Below are positions 8,192-17,325 of a stretch of DNA of 64,000 nucleotides, piece by piece. The stretch comes from Marinibacterium profundimaris (GTDB lineage: Bacteria; Pseudomonadota; Alphaproteobacteria; Rhodobacterales; Rhodobacteraceae), in NCBI RefSeq assembly GCF_002210095.1, contig NZ_AQQR01000006.1, positions 1 to 64,000 on the forward strand. Reading direction: 5' to 3'. The notes below the pieces were generated by a model that did not search any database, was not told the DNA's origin, and was given only the letters and a program-made list of their open reading frames with translations. Made by a program: the position numbers and the translations under genes. The stretch's first letter is position 1. Every line of letters starts with the position of its first letter.

Positions 8192-8301
8192 CGCGGCCGA
8201 ACGCCGTGCAGCAGCGCATACGCGCCGCCAGCGAGGGGCTCTCCGATTTTGGGGTAACCCAGCCAGTCATCAGCAGAAATCCTGAAGCTTCGAGGCCATT
8301 G

Positions 8302-9372
8302 ATGACCCAAGACACCCCCAAACCGCCGCTGCGCACCGCCGCCGAGATCCGCGACGAGGCCGCGTCGATCGACAACATGCGCGCCCGCGAAAAGGCCGCG
8401 CACATGGGCCTGACCGAAGGCCAGCTTGTCGCCGCCTACACCGGCCACGGCACCACCCGGATCGAGGCGCATCCCGACGCGCTGATCCCCGCGATCGCCG
8501 CTCTGGGCGAGGTCATGGCCCTGACCCGCAACGACAGCTGCGTGATCGAGAAGGTCGGCGTCTACGACAATTTCCGCTCCGGCCCGCATGCCTCGATGAT
8601 CCTGAACGACGCGATCGACATGCGGATGTTTCCCTCGCACTGGGTCTCCGCCTTTGCCGTCGAGACCGAGACGGACAGCGGCATCCGCCGGTCGGTCCAG
8701 GTCTTCGACGCCGCCGGCGACGCGGTCCACAAGGTCCACCTGCGCGACACCTCCTCGTTCGACGGCTGGGCGACGCTGGTCGAGAAGCTGAAGACCGAGG
8801 ACCAGTCCGGCGTACTTGAAGTGACCGAGCGCAAGCCGACCGAGGCGGCGAAGTCCAACCCCGAGAAGGCCGAGATCCTGCGCGCCGAATGGGCCAGGAT
8901 GACCGACACCCACCAGTTCCTGCGCCTGACGTCGAAGCTGAGGATGAACCGTCTGGGCGCCTATCGCATCGCCGGTGAACCGATGGTGCGCCGGGTGGGG
9001 ACCGATACCGTGGCGCAGGCGTTCGAGGCCGTGTCGGAGCAGGGGATCGAGGTCATGGTCTTCGTCGGCAACCGCGGCTGCATCGAGATCCACGGCGGCC
9101 GCTGCGACACGCTGAAGGTCATGGGGCCGTGGTTCAACGTGATGGACCCTGACTTCAACCTGCACCTGCGGGCCGATCACATCGCCGAGGTCTGGGCCGT
9201 GACCAAGCCGACCCAGCGCGGCGACGCCGTCTCGCTCGAAGCCTTCGATTCCGAGGGCGGGCTGATCCTGCAGATCTTCGGCCGCCGCACCGAAGCGGGC
9301 GGCGATCACCGTCCGGCCTGGCGCGCCATCGTCGACGGCCTGCCCGCGCTGGAATCCGAGGAGGCCGCCTGA
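8302..9372 (+). CDS. hmuS: Haemin-degrading / haem-trafficking factor HmuS
   Basis: A 356-residue cytoplasmic protein of the HmuS/HemS/ChuS family, which accept haem arriving through HmuTUV and store, pass on or degrade it. It has the internal two-fold repeat of the family: the N half (about residues 20-180) and C half (about 190-350) both contain an R-N-x-x-C/G-C-I-E-type strand pattern (R-N-D-S-C-V-I-E and N-R-G-C-I-E-I). The length is right for the family. The ATG at 8302 is chosen over an upstream one because GAGG lies 6 bp before it and the family-like sequence starts after it. The stop shares bases with the hmuT start (TGATG). It is the first gene of the rightward haem operon. Confidence 0.93.
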   Translation: MTQDTPKPPLRTAAEIRDEAASIDNMRAREKAAHMGLTEGQLVAAYTGHGTTRIEAHPDALIPAIAALGEVMALTRNDSCVIEKVGVYDNFRSGPHASMILNDAIDMRMFPSHWVSAFAVETETDSGIRRSVQVFDAAGDAVHKVHLRDTSSFDGWATLVEKLKTEDQSGVLEVTERKPTEAAKSNPEKAEILRAEWARMTDTHQFLRLTSKLRMNRLGAYRIAGEPMVRRVGTDTVAQAFEAVSEQGIEVMVFVGNRGCIEIHGGRCDTLKVMGPWFNVMDPDFNLHLRADHIAEVWAVTKPTQRGDAVSLEAFDSEGGLILQIFGRRTEAGGDHRPAWRAIVDGLPALESEEAA

Positions 9373-10208
9373 TGCGCAGCCTTACCCTTGCCATTGGCCT
9401 CGCCGCCGCGCTGGCCACACCGGCGCTGGCGGCCGATGCCCGGGCCGACCGCATCGTCTCGATCGGCGGGCCCATCACCGAAATCATCGTGGCGCTGGGT
9501 CAGCAGGACCGGATCATCGCCCGTGACACCACGTCGAATTATCCGCCCGCCGTGGCCGAGCTGCCCGATGTCGGCTATGCCCGCGCGCTCTCGCCCGAGG
9601 GCGTGCTGTCGGTCGATCCCGATCTGATCATCGCCGAGCAGAACTCCGGCCCGCCCGAGACGATCGAGGTGCTGGAAGACGCCGGCGTGTCTTTCGTGCG
9701 GGTGCCGGATGCCTATTCGGTCGAGGGGGTCGCCGAAAAGATCCGCATCGTGGGCGAGGCGATCGGCGAGCCCGAGGCGGCCAGGCAACTGGCCGACGAG
9801 GTCGCCGCCGACCTGCGCGCCGCGATCCGCCCTGTGACCGATGACGCGCCCGGCGTGCTCTTCATCATCTCCGCCAAGGGGGGGCGCATCACCGCCGGGG
9901 GGCAGGGCAGCTCGGCCGACGGCATCATCGCGATGGCCGGCGGCCGCAACGTGATGACCGACATCCAGGGCTACAAGCAGGTCTCGGACGAGGCGGTGGC
10001 CCAGGCCAACCCCGACGTCATCCTGATGATGGACCGCAAGGGCGATCACGGCCTGACCGACGAGGCGCTCTTCTCCATGCCCGCCATCGCCCCCACCAAT
10101 GCGGCGGAAAACAAGGCGGTGGTGCGCATGGACGGCATGCTGCTTCTGGGCTTCGGGCCGCGCGTGGCCGAAGCGGTGACCGACCTGTCGGCCGCGTTGC
10201 AGCAATGA
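9372..10208 (+). CDS. hmuT: Haem ABC transporter substrate-binding protein HmuT
   Basis: A 278-residue periplasmic haem-binding protein of the class III (BtuF/HmuT) fold. A signal peptide covers about residues 1-20 (cleavage near A-L-A-A-D). The two lobes are joined by a single long helix (about residues 125-160). Typical motifs include R-I-V-S-I-G-G-P-I-T-E-I near the N-terminus and the conserved A-R-D-T-T-S-N-Y-P stretch, which holds the haem-ligand Tyr in HmuT proteins. It hands haem to HmuU. It is translationally coupled to both neighbours (1-bp and 4-bp overlaps). Confidence 0.93.
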   Translation: MRSLTLAIGLAAALATPALAADARADRIVSIGGPITEIIVALGQQDRIIARDTTSNYPPAVAELPDVGYARALSPEGVLSVDPDLIIAEQNSGPPETIEVLEDAGVSFVRVPDAYSVEGVAEKIRIVGEAIGEPEAARQLADEVAADLRAAIRPVTDDAPGVLFIISAKGGRITAGGQGSSADGIIAMAGGRNVMTDIQGYKQVSDEAVAQANPDVILMMDRKGDHGLTDEALFSMPAIAPTNAAENKAVVRMDGMLLLGFGPRVAEAVTDLSAALQQ

Positions 10209-11281
10209 GCCTCGCCGACGCGCCCCTCTCCCGGGCCGCCCCTCCGCGCGACCGGGTGCAGGGCGCCCGGCGACTTACCTTCGTGCTGGTGGCGCTGCTG
10301 ATCGTGGTCTCGCTGACCTCGCTCTCCTCCGGCGCCACCGGAACCGCGCTGTGGCCCGCGCTCAAGGCGCTGGCCACGGGGCAGGAGCTGTCGGCCCTCG
10401 ACCGGGTCGTGCTGCTCGACATCCGCCTGCCGCGCCTCATCCTGGGCCTGCTCGTCGGCGCCGCGCTGGCCGTGTCGGGCGCGCTGATGCAGGGCCTTTT
10501 CCGCAACCCGCTGGCCGATCCCGGGATTGTCGGTGTCAGCGCCGGCGCCGGGCTGGGCGCGATCCTGGCGATCGTGCTGGGCAGCCTGCTGCCCGTGGCG
10601 CTGCAACAGGCGCTCGGCTCCTACCTGATCTCCATCGCCGCCTTCGTCGGCGGCTGGATCTCCACCATCCTGCTCTACCGCGTCGCCACCCATGGCGGCC
10701 GCACCTCGGTCGCCACCATGCTGCTCGCCGGCATCGCGCTGGCCGCACTTGTCGGAGCGCTGTCGGGCATCCTCGTCTACATGGCCGACGACACCCAGCT
10801 GCGCGATCTGACCTTCTGGGGCCTCGGCTCGCTCGCCGGCGCCACCTGGACCAAGGTCGCCGCCGCCGCACCGATCATCCTTCTGGCGCTCGTCGTCGCA
10901 CCGTCCCTCGCGCGCGGCCTCAACGGGCTGGCCCTGGGCGAGGCGACGGCCATGCACCTCGGCATCTCGGTGCAAAGCGTCAAGCGCATCGCCATCCTGA
11001 CCGTCGCCGGGGCCACCGGCGCCGCCGTGGCGGTCTCGGGCGGCATCGGCTTCGTCGGCATCGTCGTGCCGCACCTGCTGCGCCTGGCCACCGGCCCCGA
11101 TCACCGCACGCTGCTGCCCAATGCCGCGCTTCTGGGCGCCACGCTGCTGGTCGCCGCCGACATGATCTCGCGCTCCATCGTCGCCCCGGCCGAGCTGCCC
11201 ATCGGCATCGTCACCGCCGTTCTCGGCGCGCCGGTCTTCCTGGCGATCCTTCTCAAACGCCGCAACACGCTGGGATTGTAG
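10205..11281 (+). CDS. hmuU: Haem ABC transporter permease HmuU
   Basis: A 358-residue FecCD-family permease, almost entirely hydrophobic helices (about ten, the family number). It forms the inner-membrane homodimer that takes haem from HmuT. Family motifs include R-L-P-R-L near residue 80 and the G-L-F-R-N-P-L-A-D-P-G-I-V-G-V-S-A-G stretch at about 97-115. A cytoplasmic loop with G-E-A..H-L-G in the second half contacts the ATPase. The start overlaps the hmuT stop (ATGA), and hmuV follows after 4 bp. Confidence 0.94.
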   Translation: MSLADAPLSRAAPPRDRVQGARRLTFVLVALLIVVSLTSLSSGATGTALWPALKALATGQELSALDRVVLLDIRLPRLILGLLVGAALAVSGALMQGLFRNPLADPGIVGVSAGAGLGAILAIVLGSLLPVALQQALGSYLISIAAFVGGWISTILLYRVATHGGRTSVATMLLAGIALAALVGALSGILVYMADDTQLRDLTFWGLGSLAGATWTKVAAAAPIILLALVVAPSLARGLNGLALGEATAMHLGISVQSVKRIAILTVAGATGAAVAVSGGIGFVGIVVPHLLRLATGPDHRTLLPNAALLGATLLVAADMISRSIVAPAELPIGIVTAVLGAPVFLAILLKRRNTLGL

Positions 11282-11285
11282 CCCC

Positions 11286-12080
11286 ATGATCGGAAACGAC
11301 ATCCGCGTGACCCTGGGCAAGGCCGAGATCCTGCACGGCCTCGATTTCCAGGCCCGCCCCGGCCAGGTCACCGCCATCGTCGGCCCCAACGGGTCGGGCA
11401 AGTCCACCCTCATCAAGGCCCTGACCGGAGAGCTTGCCGCGACCGGCAGCATGCTGCTGAACAACCGACCCATCGACACGCTCCGCCCGTGGGAGCTCGC
11501 CTCCACCCGGGCGGTGCAGTCGCAAAGCACCACCGTCGCCTTTCCCTTCACGGTGATCGAGGTGGTGCGCCTGGGCCATTCCGCCGGCCCCTGGGCGGCG
11601 GAGCCGGGCATCCCCGAGGCGGCGCTCGCTCGGCTCGGCCTCGACGGCTACGCGGGCCGCTACTACCACGAATTGTCCGGGGGCGAACAGCAGCGCACGC
11701 AGTTGGCCCGCGTCCTGTCGCAGGTCTGGCACCCGGTCTTCGACGGCCAGCCCGCCTGGGTCTTCCTGGACGAGCCGGTCTCAAGCCTGGATATCGGGCA
11801 CCAGTTCGTGGTCATGGACCTGCTGGCCGGCTACGCCCGCGCCGGCGGCGGCGTGATCACGGTGATGCACGACCTGAACCTGACGGCAATCTATGCCGAC
11901 CACGTGGTGCTGATGAAGGACGGCGCCGTGCTGGCGCGCGGCACGCCGTCGGAGGTTCTGACCGATGCCACGCTCAGCCGCGCCTACGATCACCCGCTGC
12001 GCGTGAACCAGCCCGCGCCGCACGGCGTGCCCTATATCCTGCCCCAGGCGTGCCGCGCCGCCGCCGGCGGGGCCGGGTGA
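11286..12080 (+). CDS. hmuV: Haem ABC transporter ATP-binding protein HmuV
   Basis: A 264-residue ABC ATPase that powers haem import through HmuU. Walker A is G-P-N-G-S-G-K-S-T at residues 33-41. The ABC signature L-S-G-G-E-Q-Q-R, Walker B V-F-L-D-E-P and the switch His in V-M-H-D-L-N follow in order. The region between Walker A and the signature has the Q-loop S-Q-S. It is the last gene of hmuSTUV. About 226 bp without a gene follow, and no clear intrinsic terminator was seen. Confidence 0.94.
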   Translation: MIGNDIRVTLGKAEILHGLDFQARPGQVTAIVGPNGSGKSTLIKALTGELAATGSMLLNNRPIDTLRPWELASTRAVQSQSTTVAFPFTVIEVVRLGHSAGPWAAEPGIPEAALARLGLDGYAGRYYHELSGGEQQRTQLARVLSQVWHPVFDGQPAWVFLDEPVSSLDIGHQFVVMDLLAGYARAGGGVITVMHDLNLTAIYADHVVLMKDGAVLARGTPSEVLTDATLSRAYDHPLRVNQPAPHGVPYILPQACRAAAGGAG

Positions 12081-12306
12081 GCCTTCGCGCCGCGCGGGGC
12101 GGGGCAGGGCCTGCGTGCGGGAGCTTGGGCGCGACTGTCGCCATCCCCTTCGGATCCGCCCGCGCGGCCGGATGTCCTGCGCAAGTTTGCGTCGCCGTTC
12201 AGCTTTCGGAAAGCATGGGGCGATATGCCGGGGGCAAGGGCCGTTGCCGGGGCCGCCGCTATATGCGACAAGCCGGAAAGACGTCGCCAACGACAAGAGC
12301 CAGGCC

Positions 12307-12960
12307 ATGACAGATTTCGAAGCCCGCCGCCGCATGATGGTCGATACCCAGGTACGCCCCTCGGACGTGACCCGTTTCCCGATCATCGACGCCATGCTGA
12401 CCGTCCCGCGCGAGACGTTCGTGCCGGATGCCTTCCGCGAAACGGCCTATGTGGGAGAGCATATTCCTCTCGGCCGCGACCGCGTGGTTATGGATCCGAG
12501 GGTCCTGGCGATGATCCTCGACAAGCTGGACCTGACGGGCGACGACCTCGTTCTCGACCTCGGCAGCGCCTATGGCTACTCGGCCGCCGTGATCGCCCAT
12601 ATCGCCCAGGCCGTCATCGCCGTCGAGGGCGACGAGGATCTCGCCTCCGAATCGCAGGGGCTGCTAAGCGATTATGGCGCCGACAACGTGATCGTCGAAC
12701 AGGGCGACATGGCTGCCGGCGCGCCCGAGCACGGGCCTTATGACGTGATCATCGTCGAAGGCGGGGTGGAAGCCGTGCCCGCGGCGCTGACCGACCAACT
12801 GAAGGAAGGCGGCCGCATGGCGGCGATCTTCGTCGACGGCGCGCTTGGCGTGATGCGGGTGGGCCACAAGCACAATGGCAAGATGACCTGGCGTGACGAA
12901 TTCAATGCAGGCGTGCCCGTTATGCCGGGCTTCGCGAAGGAAACGGCGTTCTCGTTGTAA
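12307..12960 (+). CDS. pcm: Protein-L-isoaspartate O-methyltransferase family protein
   Basis: A 217-residue Pcm-family methyltransferase. The SAM-binding glycine-rich motif is V-L-D-L-G-S-A-Y-G-Y-S-A at about residues 81-93, and the acidic end of the next strand is V-E-G-D-E. The N-terminal V-D-T-Q-V-R-P segment is typical of the alphaproteobacterial members that lie upstream of tolC. Classical Pcm repairs isoaspartyl residues, but these shorter alphaproteobacterial relatives have diverged and their activity is less certain. The ATG at 12307 follows AGG closely. It is followed by tolC after about 107 bp. Confidence 0.82.
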   Translation: MTDFEARRRMMVDTQVRPSDVTRFPIIDAMLTVPRETFVPDAFRETAYVGEHIPLGRDRVVMDPRVLAMILDKLDLTGDDLVLDLGSAYGYSAAVIAHIAQAVIAVEGDEDLASESQGLLSDYGADNVIVEQGDMAAGAPEHGPYDVIIVEGGVEAVPAALTDQLKEGGRMAAIFVDGALGVMRVGHKHNGKMTWRDEFNAGVPVMPGFAKETAFSL

Positions 12961-13067
12961 ATAGGCACCATCCCGGCGCCGGATCCGTGACGTCACGCTT
13001 GCGTGATACAGTTGCGCAGCGCTGTCGTCTAAACTGCGCCAAAAGCACGAAAGAGGCGGTATTGGGC

Positions 13068-14483
13068 ATGTCGAGACTTCTGAAACACCTTCGCAACACC
13101 GGCGTTGCCGTCATCGTCGCCGTGGTTTCGGGGCATGTGCCGGGCCAGGCCTCGGCCGAGGTGCTCTCGGACGCGATGGCCAGCGCCTATGTCAACAGCG
13201 GCCTGCTGGAACAGAACCGCGCCCTGCTGCGCGCCGCCGACGAAGACGTGGCGATCGCGCTGTCGGCGCTGCGCCCCGTGATCGAATGGTCGGCCAGCTA
13301 TCAGCGCAACTGGATCGAACGTAATCAGGGCTTTGGCCGGGCCAGCGCAACCACGGATACCGGCTCTCTCGGCCTTCAGGGCAGCCAGCTGCTCTATGAT
13401 GGCGGCGCCTCCCGGCTGAACATCGAGGCGGCGCAGGAAACCGTTCTCGCCTCGCGCGAGACGCTGCGCTCCATCGAACAGAACGTGCTGCTGAGCGCCG
13501 TGCAGGCCTACATGAACCTGGTGCGCGCCAACGAATTCCTGCGGCTGGCGCAGAACAACCGCCGCGTGCTCGAGGAAGAACTTCGCGCCTCCCGCGACCG
13601 CTTCGAAGTGGGCGAGGTGACGCGCACCGACGTCGCGCTGTCCGAATCGCGGCTGGCCAATGCGGATTCGAACGTGGCGATTGCCCGGGGTGACGTGGTC
13701 ACCGCGCGCGCGATCTTCGTGCAGGTCGTGGGGCGCGAGCCCGGCAACCTGTCGCCCACGCCGAACATTCCCGAAGGCCCCGGCACCATCGACGCCGCCC
13801 AGGCCACCGCCGTGGTGAACCACCCCGATATCGCGACGCTGCAGCGCCAGATTTCCGCCGCCGACCTCTCCGTCGCCGTCGTGCGCCGCTCGATGATGCC
13901 GCAGGTGCGCGCCGGGGTGACGACCGGGATCAACAACACCTTCGACAACGAAGTCTATTCCGACAACGTCACCGCCGGGATCACCATGAGCCAGCGGATC
14001 TACCAGGGCGGCGCGATGACCGCCCAGGTCCGCCGCGCCATCGCCACGCGCGATTCGCTGCGCGGCAGCCTGCTGAACACCCAGCGCGCCGTGGAACAGG
14101 AAGTCGCCTCCGCCTATGTCGAACTGGAAGTGTCGCGCGCCAACATCGTGTCTTCGGCCGAACGGGTGCGCGCCGCGCAGGTCGCCTTCGACGGCATCCG
14201 CGAAGAGGCGCGGCTTGGCTCGCGCACCACGCTGGACGTGCTGACCGCCGAGCAGGAACTGCTCGACGCGCAGGCCGCGCAGATCTCGTTCCAGGCCGAC
14301 CGCTACATCGCCGCCTATCGGCTGGTGGCCGCGCAGGGCCTGCTCAACGCCGAACGGCTGGGCCTGCAGGTGCCGATCTACGATGTGTCCGCCTATTACA
14401 ACGCGGTCAAAAGCGGGCCGAGCCTTTACAGCAAGCAGGGTCAGGAACTTGACCGTGTCCTCCGGGCCCTCGGGAAAGAGTGA
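13068..14483 (+). CDS. tolC: TolC family outer-membrane efflux/secretion channel
   Basis: A 471-residue TolC-type protein. A signal peptide spans about residues 1-30 (cleavage after G-Q-A-S-A). Two OEP repeats of long amphipathic helices follow, with the family-style Q-L-L-Y-D-G-G near residue 110 and Q-R-I-Y-Q-G-G in the second half. The motif E-A-R-L-G-S-R-T-T-L-D-V-L-x-A-E-Q-E is the classic C-terminal signature. It would form the trimeric exit duct of tripartite efflux pumps or type I secretion systems. No membrane-fusion or inner-membrane partner is adjacent, so it is probably shared. The ATG at 13068 has AAGAGG about 11 bp upstream; a TTG at 13062 is an alternative. Confidence 0.93.
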   Translation: MSRLLKHLRNTGVAVIVAVVSGHVPGQASAEVLSDAMASAYVNSGLLEQNRALLRAADEDVAIALSALRPVIEWSASYQRNWIERNQGFGRASATTDTGSLGLQGSQLLYDGGASRLNIEAAQETVLASRETLRSIEQNVLLSAVQAYMNLVRANEFLRLAQNNRRVLEEELRASRDRFEVGEVTRTDVALSESRLANADSNVAIARGDVVTARAIFVQVVGREPGNLSPTPNIPEGPGTIDAAQATAVVNHPDIATLQRQISAADLSVAVVRRSMMPQVRAGVTTGINNTFDNEVYSDNVTAGITMSQRIYQGGAMTAQVRRAIATRDSLRGSLLNTQRAVEQEVASAYVELEVSRANIVSSAERVRAAQVAFDGIREEARLGSRTTLDVLTAEQELLDAQAAQISFQADRYIAAYRLVAAQGLLNAERLGLQVPIYDVSAYYNAVKSGPSLYSKQGQELDRVLRALGKE

Positions 14484-14557
14484 CAATTTTCCCTTTCTGT
14501 TGTGCGGTGGGCACCCCCGGGTTATCCTCCCGGGTCAGGGCAGAACGGTAGCAGTAC

Positions 14558-16393
14558 ATGACAGATCCAGTCTCGAAGGGTGAAATCGAGGACGTGCTGT
14601 CCTCGATCCGGCGGCTGGTCTCGGAAGAATCACGCAAGACCCAGGGGCCGACCCCGGCTGATCCCCGGCCGGCGTCGCGGGACAAGCTGGTCCTGACGCC
14701 CGCCTTGCGCGTGACCGAGACCGAGACCGACAGTGAAACCGCCTCTGCCGGCCCGCAGGGCGCGGCCGTTTCGCCGCCCGCTGCCACCGGGCCAGACGAC
14801 AGCGCGGCCGATGCGCCCGATCCGGCGTCCGACGCCGATATGAACGGCGGCCCGGACCATGTCGCCCCGCGCCAGCCCCGGCTCGAACCCGAACGCTGGA
14901 CCCCGCGGCCGGTTCGCTCCGATCCTGTCGCGGCAGATCCTCTGTCGACCGCAGGCGCGACCCGGGTCGAGGGACCCAGTGCCGCCGCCACCGACACTCC
15001 ACCCGAGGCCGTACGCCCGGAAACGCCCGGCTTGACGGGCGATGACGTGGCGCCCCGCGAAACGGGGCAGCTCGCGCCCGAGGACACCGACACCCCCGAC
15101 CGCGCCTTCGAAGACCTCCTGACCGAAGCTGAAGAGGTCGCCGCCAACGCAGCGGAGGCCGGGTTCGACCCGATCTCCGACGCCGATTTCGATCCGGAGC
15201 TGGAGGCCGACCTGGACGCGCATCCCGACGCCGGGACGGATGCCGACGCCACCGATCCCGAAACGGATACCGCCGGGCAGGAGGAGGACGCCTTCGCCCC
15301 CGCCCACGACCAGTTCACCTGGTCCGGTGCACGGGCCTCCGCGCCCCGCCGCCTGGGCCTCCGCACCGAGGACACGCGCTCCTGGGACCATCCCATGGCG
15401 CCCTTCATCAATCCCGGCGCCGCCACTGAGGGCCTGACCGCCCCGGATGCCGGCGCGGCAACGGACAGCGCCTGGGGCGAAGGCCATCCCGTGGTCCATC
15501 CGCCCCGCGTGGACGCGCCCGTAGGCTGCCTGCCTGACCCGGACGATCCCGCTGCCGACACCGCCGAAGACAGTGCCGGCGCCGCGCCCGTGCTCCTCGC
15601 CGCCTCGTCCCGGGTCGCTCCGCCCTCCGCCGGGGCAGCGGCTTGGCCCGCCATTGAAGGCGACGACAGCGACGAGACGGCCCAGCACATGGCGCCGCCC
15701 GAAGAGCGGACCGCCCCCGCCGCGCAAGATGGCGATCGGGTCTCCGACAGCCTCTCGCTTGCCGCATTCGCGACCTCCCAGGCCGGGGAGCGCATTCCGG
15801 ACGGCCCCTCGGACGACATGGATTACATGCCCGCGGGCCCCGACCTGCCGCGCGAGGCGCCGCTTCGGATGCAGGGCGCGCCACTGGCGCCCGATGCCGA
15901 CGTGCCGATGCCGCCCACCGCCGCCGCCGCGATCGAGGCGCTGACCGCCAAGATCGCCATGCTCGAGGCCCAGCTGGCCGAGAGCCGGGCCGCCAATGCC
16001 GTGCACGACGCCACGGCCCGGGCCACGCCCACGGACCCCGCCGCCCTCCAAGAGGACCTCGACGAGGACGAACCGGCCGATTACACGGGCGCTCCGGCCG
16101 AGCAGGCCGTCCACTGGCACCCCGAGCCGTCGGACGAGATCCCTGCCGACAGGGATGAAGAGGCCGAGGCGGAAGCCGAGGCCGCCGCCGCCCTGCGCGA
16201 AGCGCAGGCCGCCAACGCGGATATCTTCGGCACCCAGGAGGCGATCCTCGACGAGGACACCCTGCGCGAACTGGTCACCGATATTGTCCGCGAAGAGCTG
16301 CAGGGCGCCCTGGGCGAGCGGATCACCCGCAATGTCCGCAAGCTTGTCCGCCGCGAGATCCACCGCGCACTGACCGCTCAGGACCTCGACTGA
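14558..16393 (+). CDS. Long acidic PopZ-like (DUF2497-type) protein
   Basis: A 611-residue protein. Its N-terminal 25 residues include E-D-V-L-S-S-I-R-R-L-V-S-E-E, which matches the short N-terminal helix motif of PopZ-family proteins (I-L-A-S-I-R-R-I-I-S-E-D in Caulobacter). The C-terminal 50 residues form charged helices (L-R-E-L-V...V-R-R-E-I-H-R-A-L), the position of the PopZ oligomerisation domain. Between them is a very long Asp/Glu/Ala/Pro-rich, apparently disordered linker with a short predicted coiled coil near residues 455-480. PopZ scaffolds the cell pole. A similar tolC-DUF2497-valS order is known in other alphaproteobacteria; here valS lies 14 kb away on the other strand. The linker is much longer than in PopZ, so function is inferred. 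Confidence 0.65.
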   Translation: MTDPVSKGEIEDVLSSIRRLVSEESRKTQGPTPADPRPASRDKLVLTPALRVTETETDSETASAGPQGAAVSPPAATGPDDSAADAPDPASDADMNGGPDHVAPRQPRLEPERWTPRPVRSDPVAADPLSTAGATRVEGPSAAATDTPPEAVRPETPGLTGDDVAPRETGQLAPEDTDTPDRAFEDLLTEAEEVAANAAEAGFDPISDADFDPELEADLDAHPDAGTDADATDPETDTAGQEEDAFAPAHDQFTWSGARASAPRRLGLRTEDTRSWDHPMAPFINPGAATEGLTAPDAGAATDSAWGEGHPVVHPPRVDAPVGCLPDPDDPAADTAEDSAGAAPVLLAASSRVAPPSAGAAAWPAIEGDDSDETAQHMAPPEERTAPAAQDGDRVSDSLSLAAFATSQAGERIPDGPSDDMDYMPAGPDLPREAPLRMQGAPLAPDADVPMPPTAAAAIEALTAKIAMLEAQLAESRAANAVHDATARATPTDPAALQEDLDEDEPADYTGAPAEQAVHWHPEPSDEIPADRDEEAEAEAEAAAALREAQAANADIFGTQEAILDEDTLRELVTDIVREELQGALGERITRNVRKLVRREIHRALTAQDLD

Positions 16394-16699
16394 CGCAGCC
16401 CTGGCGGGCCGTGCGCTGCAGCCTGCGGCCCGGTATGGCGCAGAGGTGTGGAATAGACGTGTAGACTGGAAGACCGTCATCGCAGCCGATGCGCGCCATG
16501 GGCGCCGCACGGCGGGATCGATCCCCGGAGGCACCAAGCATGACGGCCCTGCGCGCACTGCGGCAAGGGCCTTGCGGTCACACCATCAGCCGCGCAGGCC
16601 GCGTCGCAAACACAGCCCCTGGGACTGCGCCGAAGACCGGTGTGCGGTCACCCGGAGTGGCCGGCGCAAGACGCGACGTCACTTTCCCGGGTCGCAAAA
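16394..16699. other. Intergenic region, no gene supported
   Basis: About 300 bp between the PopZ-like gene and a convergent terminator. A rightward frame from ATG 16540 has GGAGG about 9 bp upstream, but it runs through the terminator and antisense through the next gene and resembles nothing, so it is not called. No promoter or RNA gene is recognised. Confidence 0.5.
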
Positions 16700-16733
16700 C
16701 GAACGACGCGCCCGGTGAGGGGCGCGTCGTTCG
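16700..16733 (-). terminator. Rho-independent terminator of the DUF6280 gene
   Basis: A perfect 14-bp stem (16700-16713 with 16720-16733, arms CGAACGACGCGCCC and its complement) closes a 6-nt loop. On the minus strand it is followed by TTTT. It lies 19 bp past the stop of the leftward DUF6280 gene and could also stop rightward transcription from the PopZ-like gene. Confidence 0.85.
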
Positions 16734-16752
16734 GTGTTGGCTGGCGTCCTGT

Positions 16753-17076
16753 TCAGGCGGCTTCGGCCTGGGCCTCCGCGGCATGACGGCGTTCGCTCTC
16801 TTCGCGCGACAGCGCGACCGAGGTCCGAACCCCTTTGCCGACGAACTCCATCAGTCCCGACACGACCCGTTCATTGGGGTCGATGCCAGCGCAGGTCAGC
16901 ACTTCGCGGCCATCCCGCGAACGGGCCCAGCGGGCGATCTGCTCGGGACCGTTGCCATATTTCTTGTCGTCGGCAATGGCGTCGTCCAAAGCAGCAAGCA
17001 CCACAGCCGCGAACAGTTTGCGGGCACGGTTGCCTTGCTCATTGTTAAAGGCCGTGCCGTCAACGAAATCTCTCAT
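16753..17076 (-). CDS. DUF6280 family protein
   Basis: A 107-residue soluble protein that I recognise as a small family restricted to Rhodobacterales (DUF6280). It has no signal peptide or membrane segment. The N-terminal half is predicted helical (R-A-R-K-L-F-A-A-V-V-L-A-A-L-D-D), and the C-terminus is an Ala/Glu-rich tail. The start is supported by AAGGA about 6 bp before the ATG at 17074-17076, and a strong terminator follows. It is divergent from efp. Function is unknown. Confidence 0.75.
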   Translation of the reverse strand: MRDFVDGTAFNNEQGNRARKLFAAVVLAALDDAIADDKKYGNGPEQIARWARSRDGREVLTCAGIDPNERVVSGLMEFVGKGVRTSVALSREESERRHAAEAQAEAA

Positions 17077-17254
17077 CTCGTGTCCTTGTTTTTCTTGCTC
17101 TTGGTTTTCGGCGTGGCGCCCCTTATGACGATTGCGGACTGATTCGGATACCGCTATATCGCATACCTTCGTTGCACACAGTGCATGGCTGGCGGAGGTG
17201 GTCTTAAGTGTTTTCCGTCTTCCGATCCCTTGGACGCCTGGTGGGGTCGTCGCC

Positions 17255-17283
17255 TTGTCACACTGTTGCGGTGGAGATATAGG
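17255..17283 (+). promoter_or_regulatory. Candidate sigma-70 promoter of efp
   Basis: TTGTCA (17255-17260) and TATAGG (17278-17283) are separated by exactly 17 bp. They lie about 45 bp before the efp start codon, giving a short leader. The divergent gene's promoter must lie in the same 249-bp gap. Confidence 0.6.
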
Positions 17284-17325
17284 GGACCGCAACAGGCCAT
17301 CAACCATTTCTGAAGGTTTTATGTC

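Noticed and set aside
16540-17142. Rightward frame with GGAGG about 9 bp before its ATG
   Set aside because: It runs through the strong terminator at 16700 and antisense through the DUF6280 gene, and its protein looks like a GC-rich shadow.
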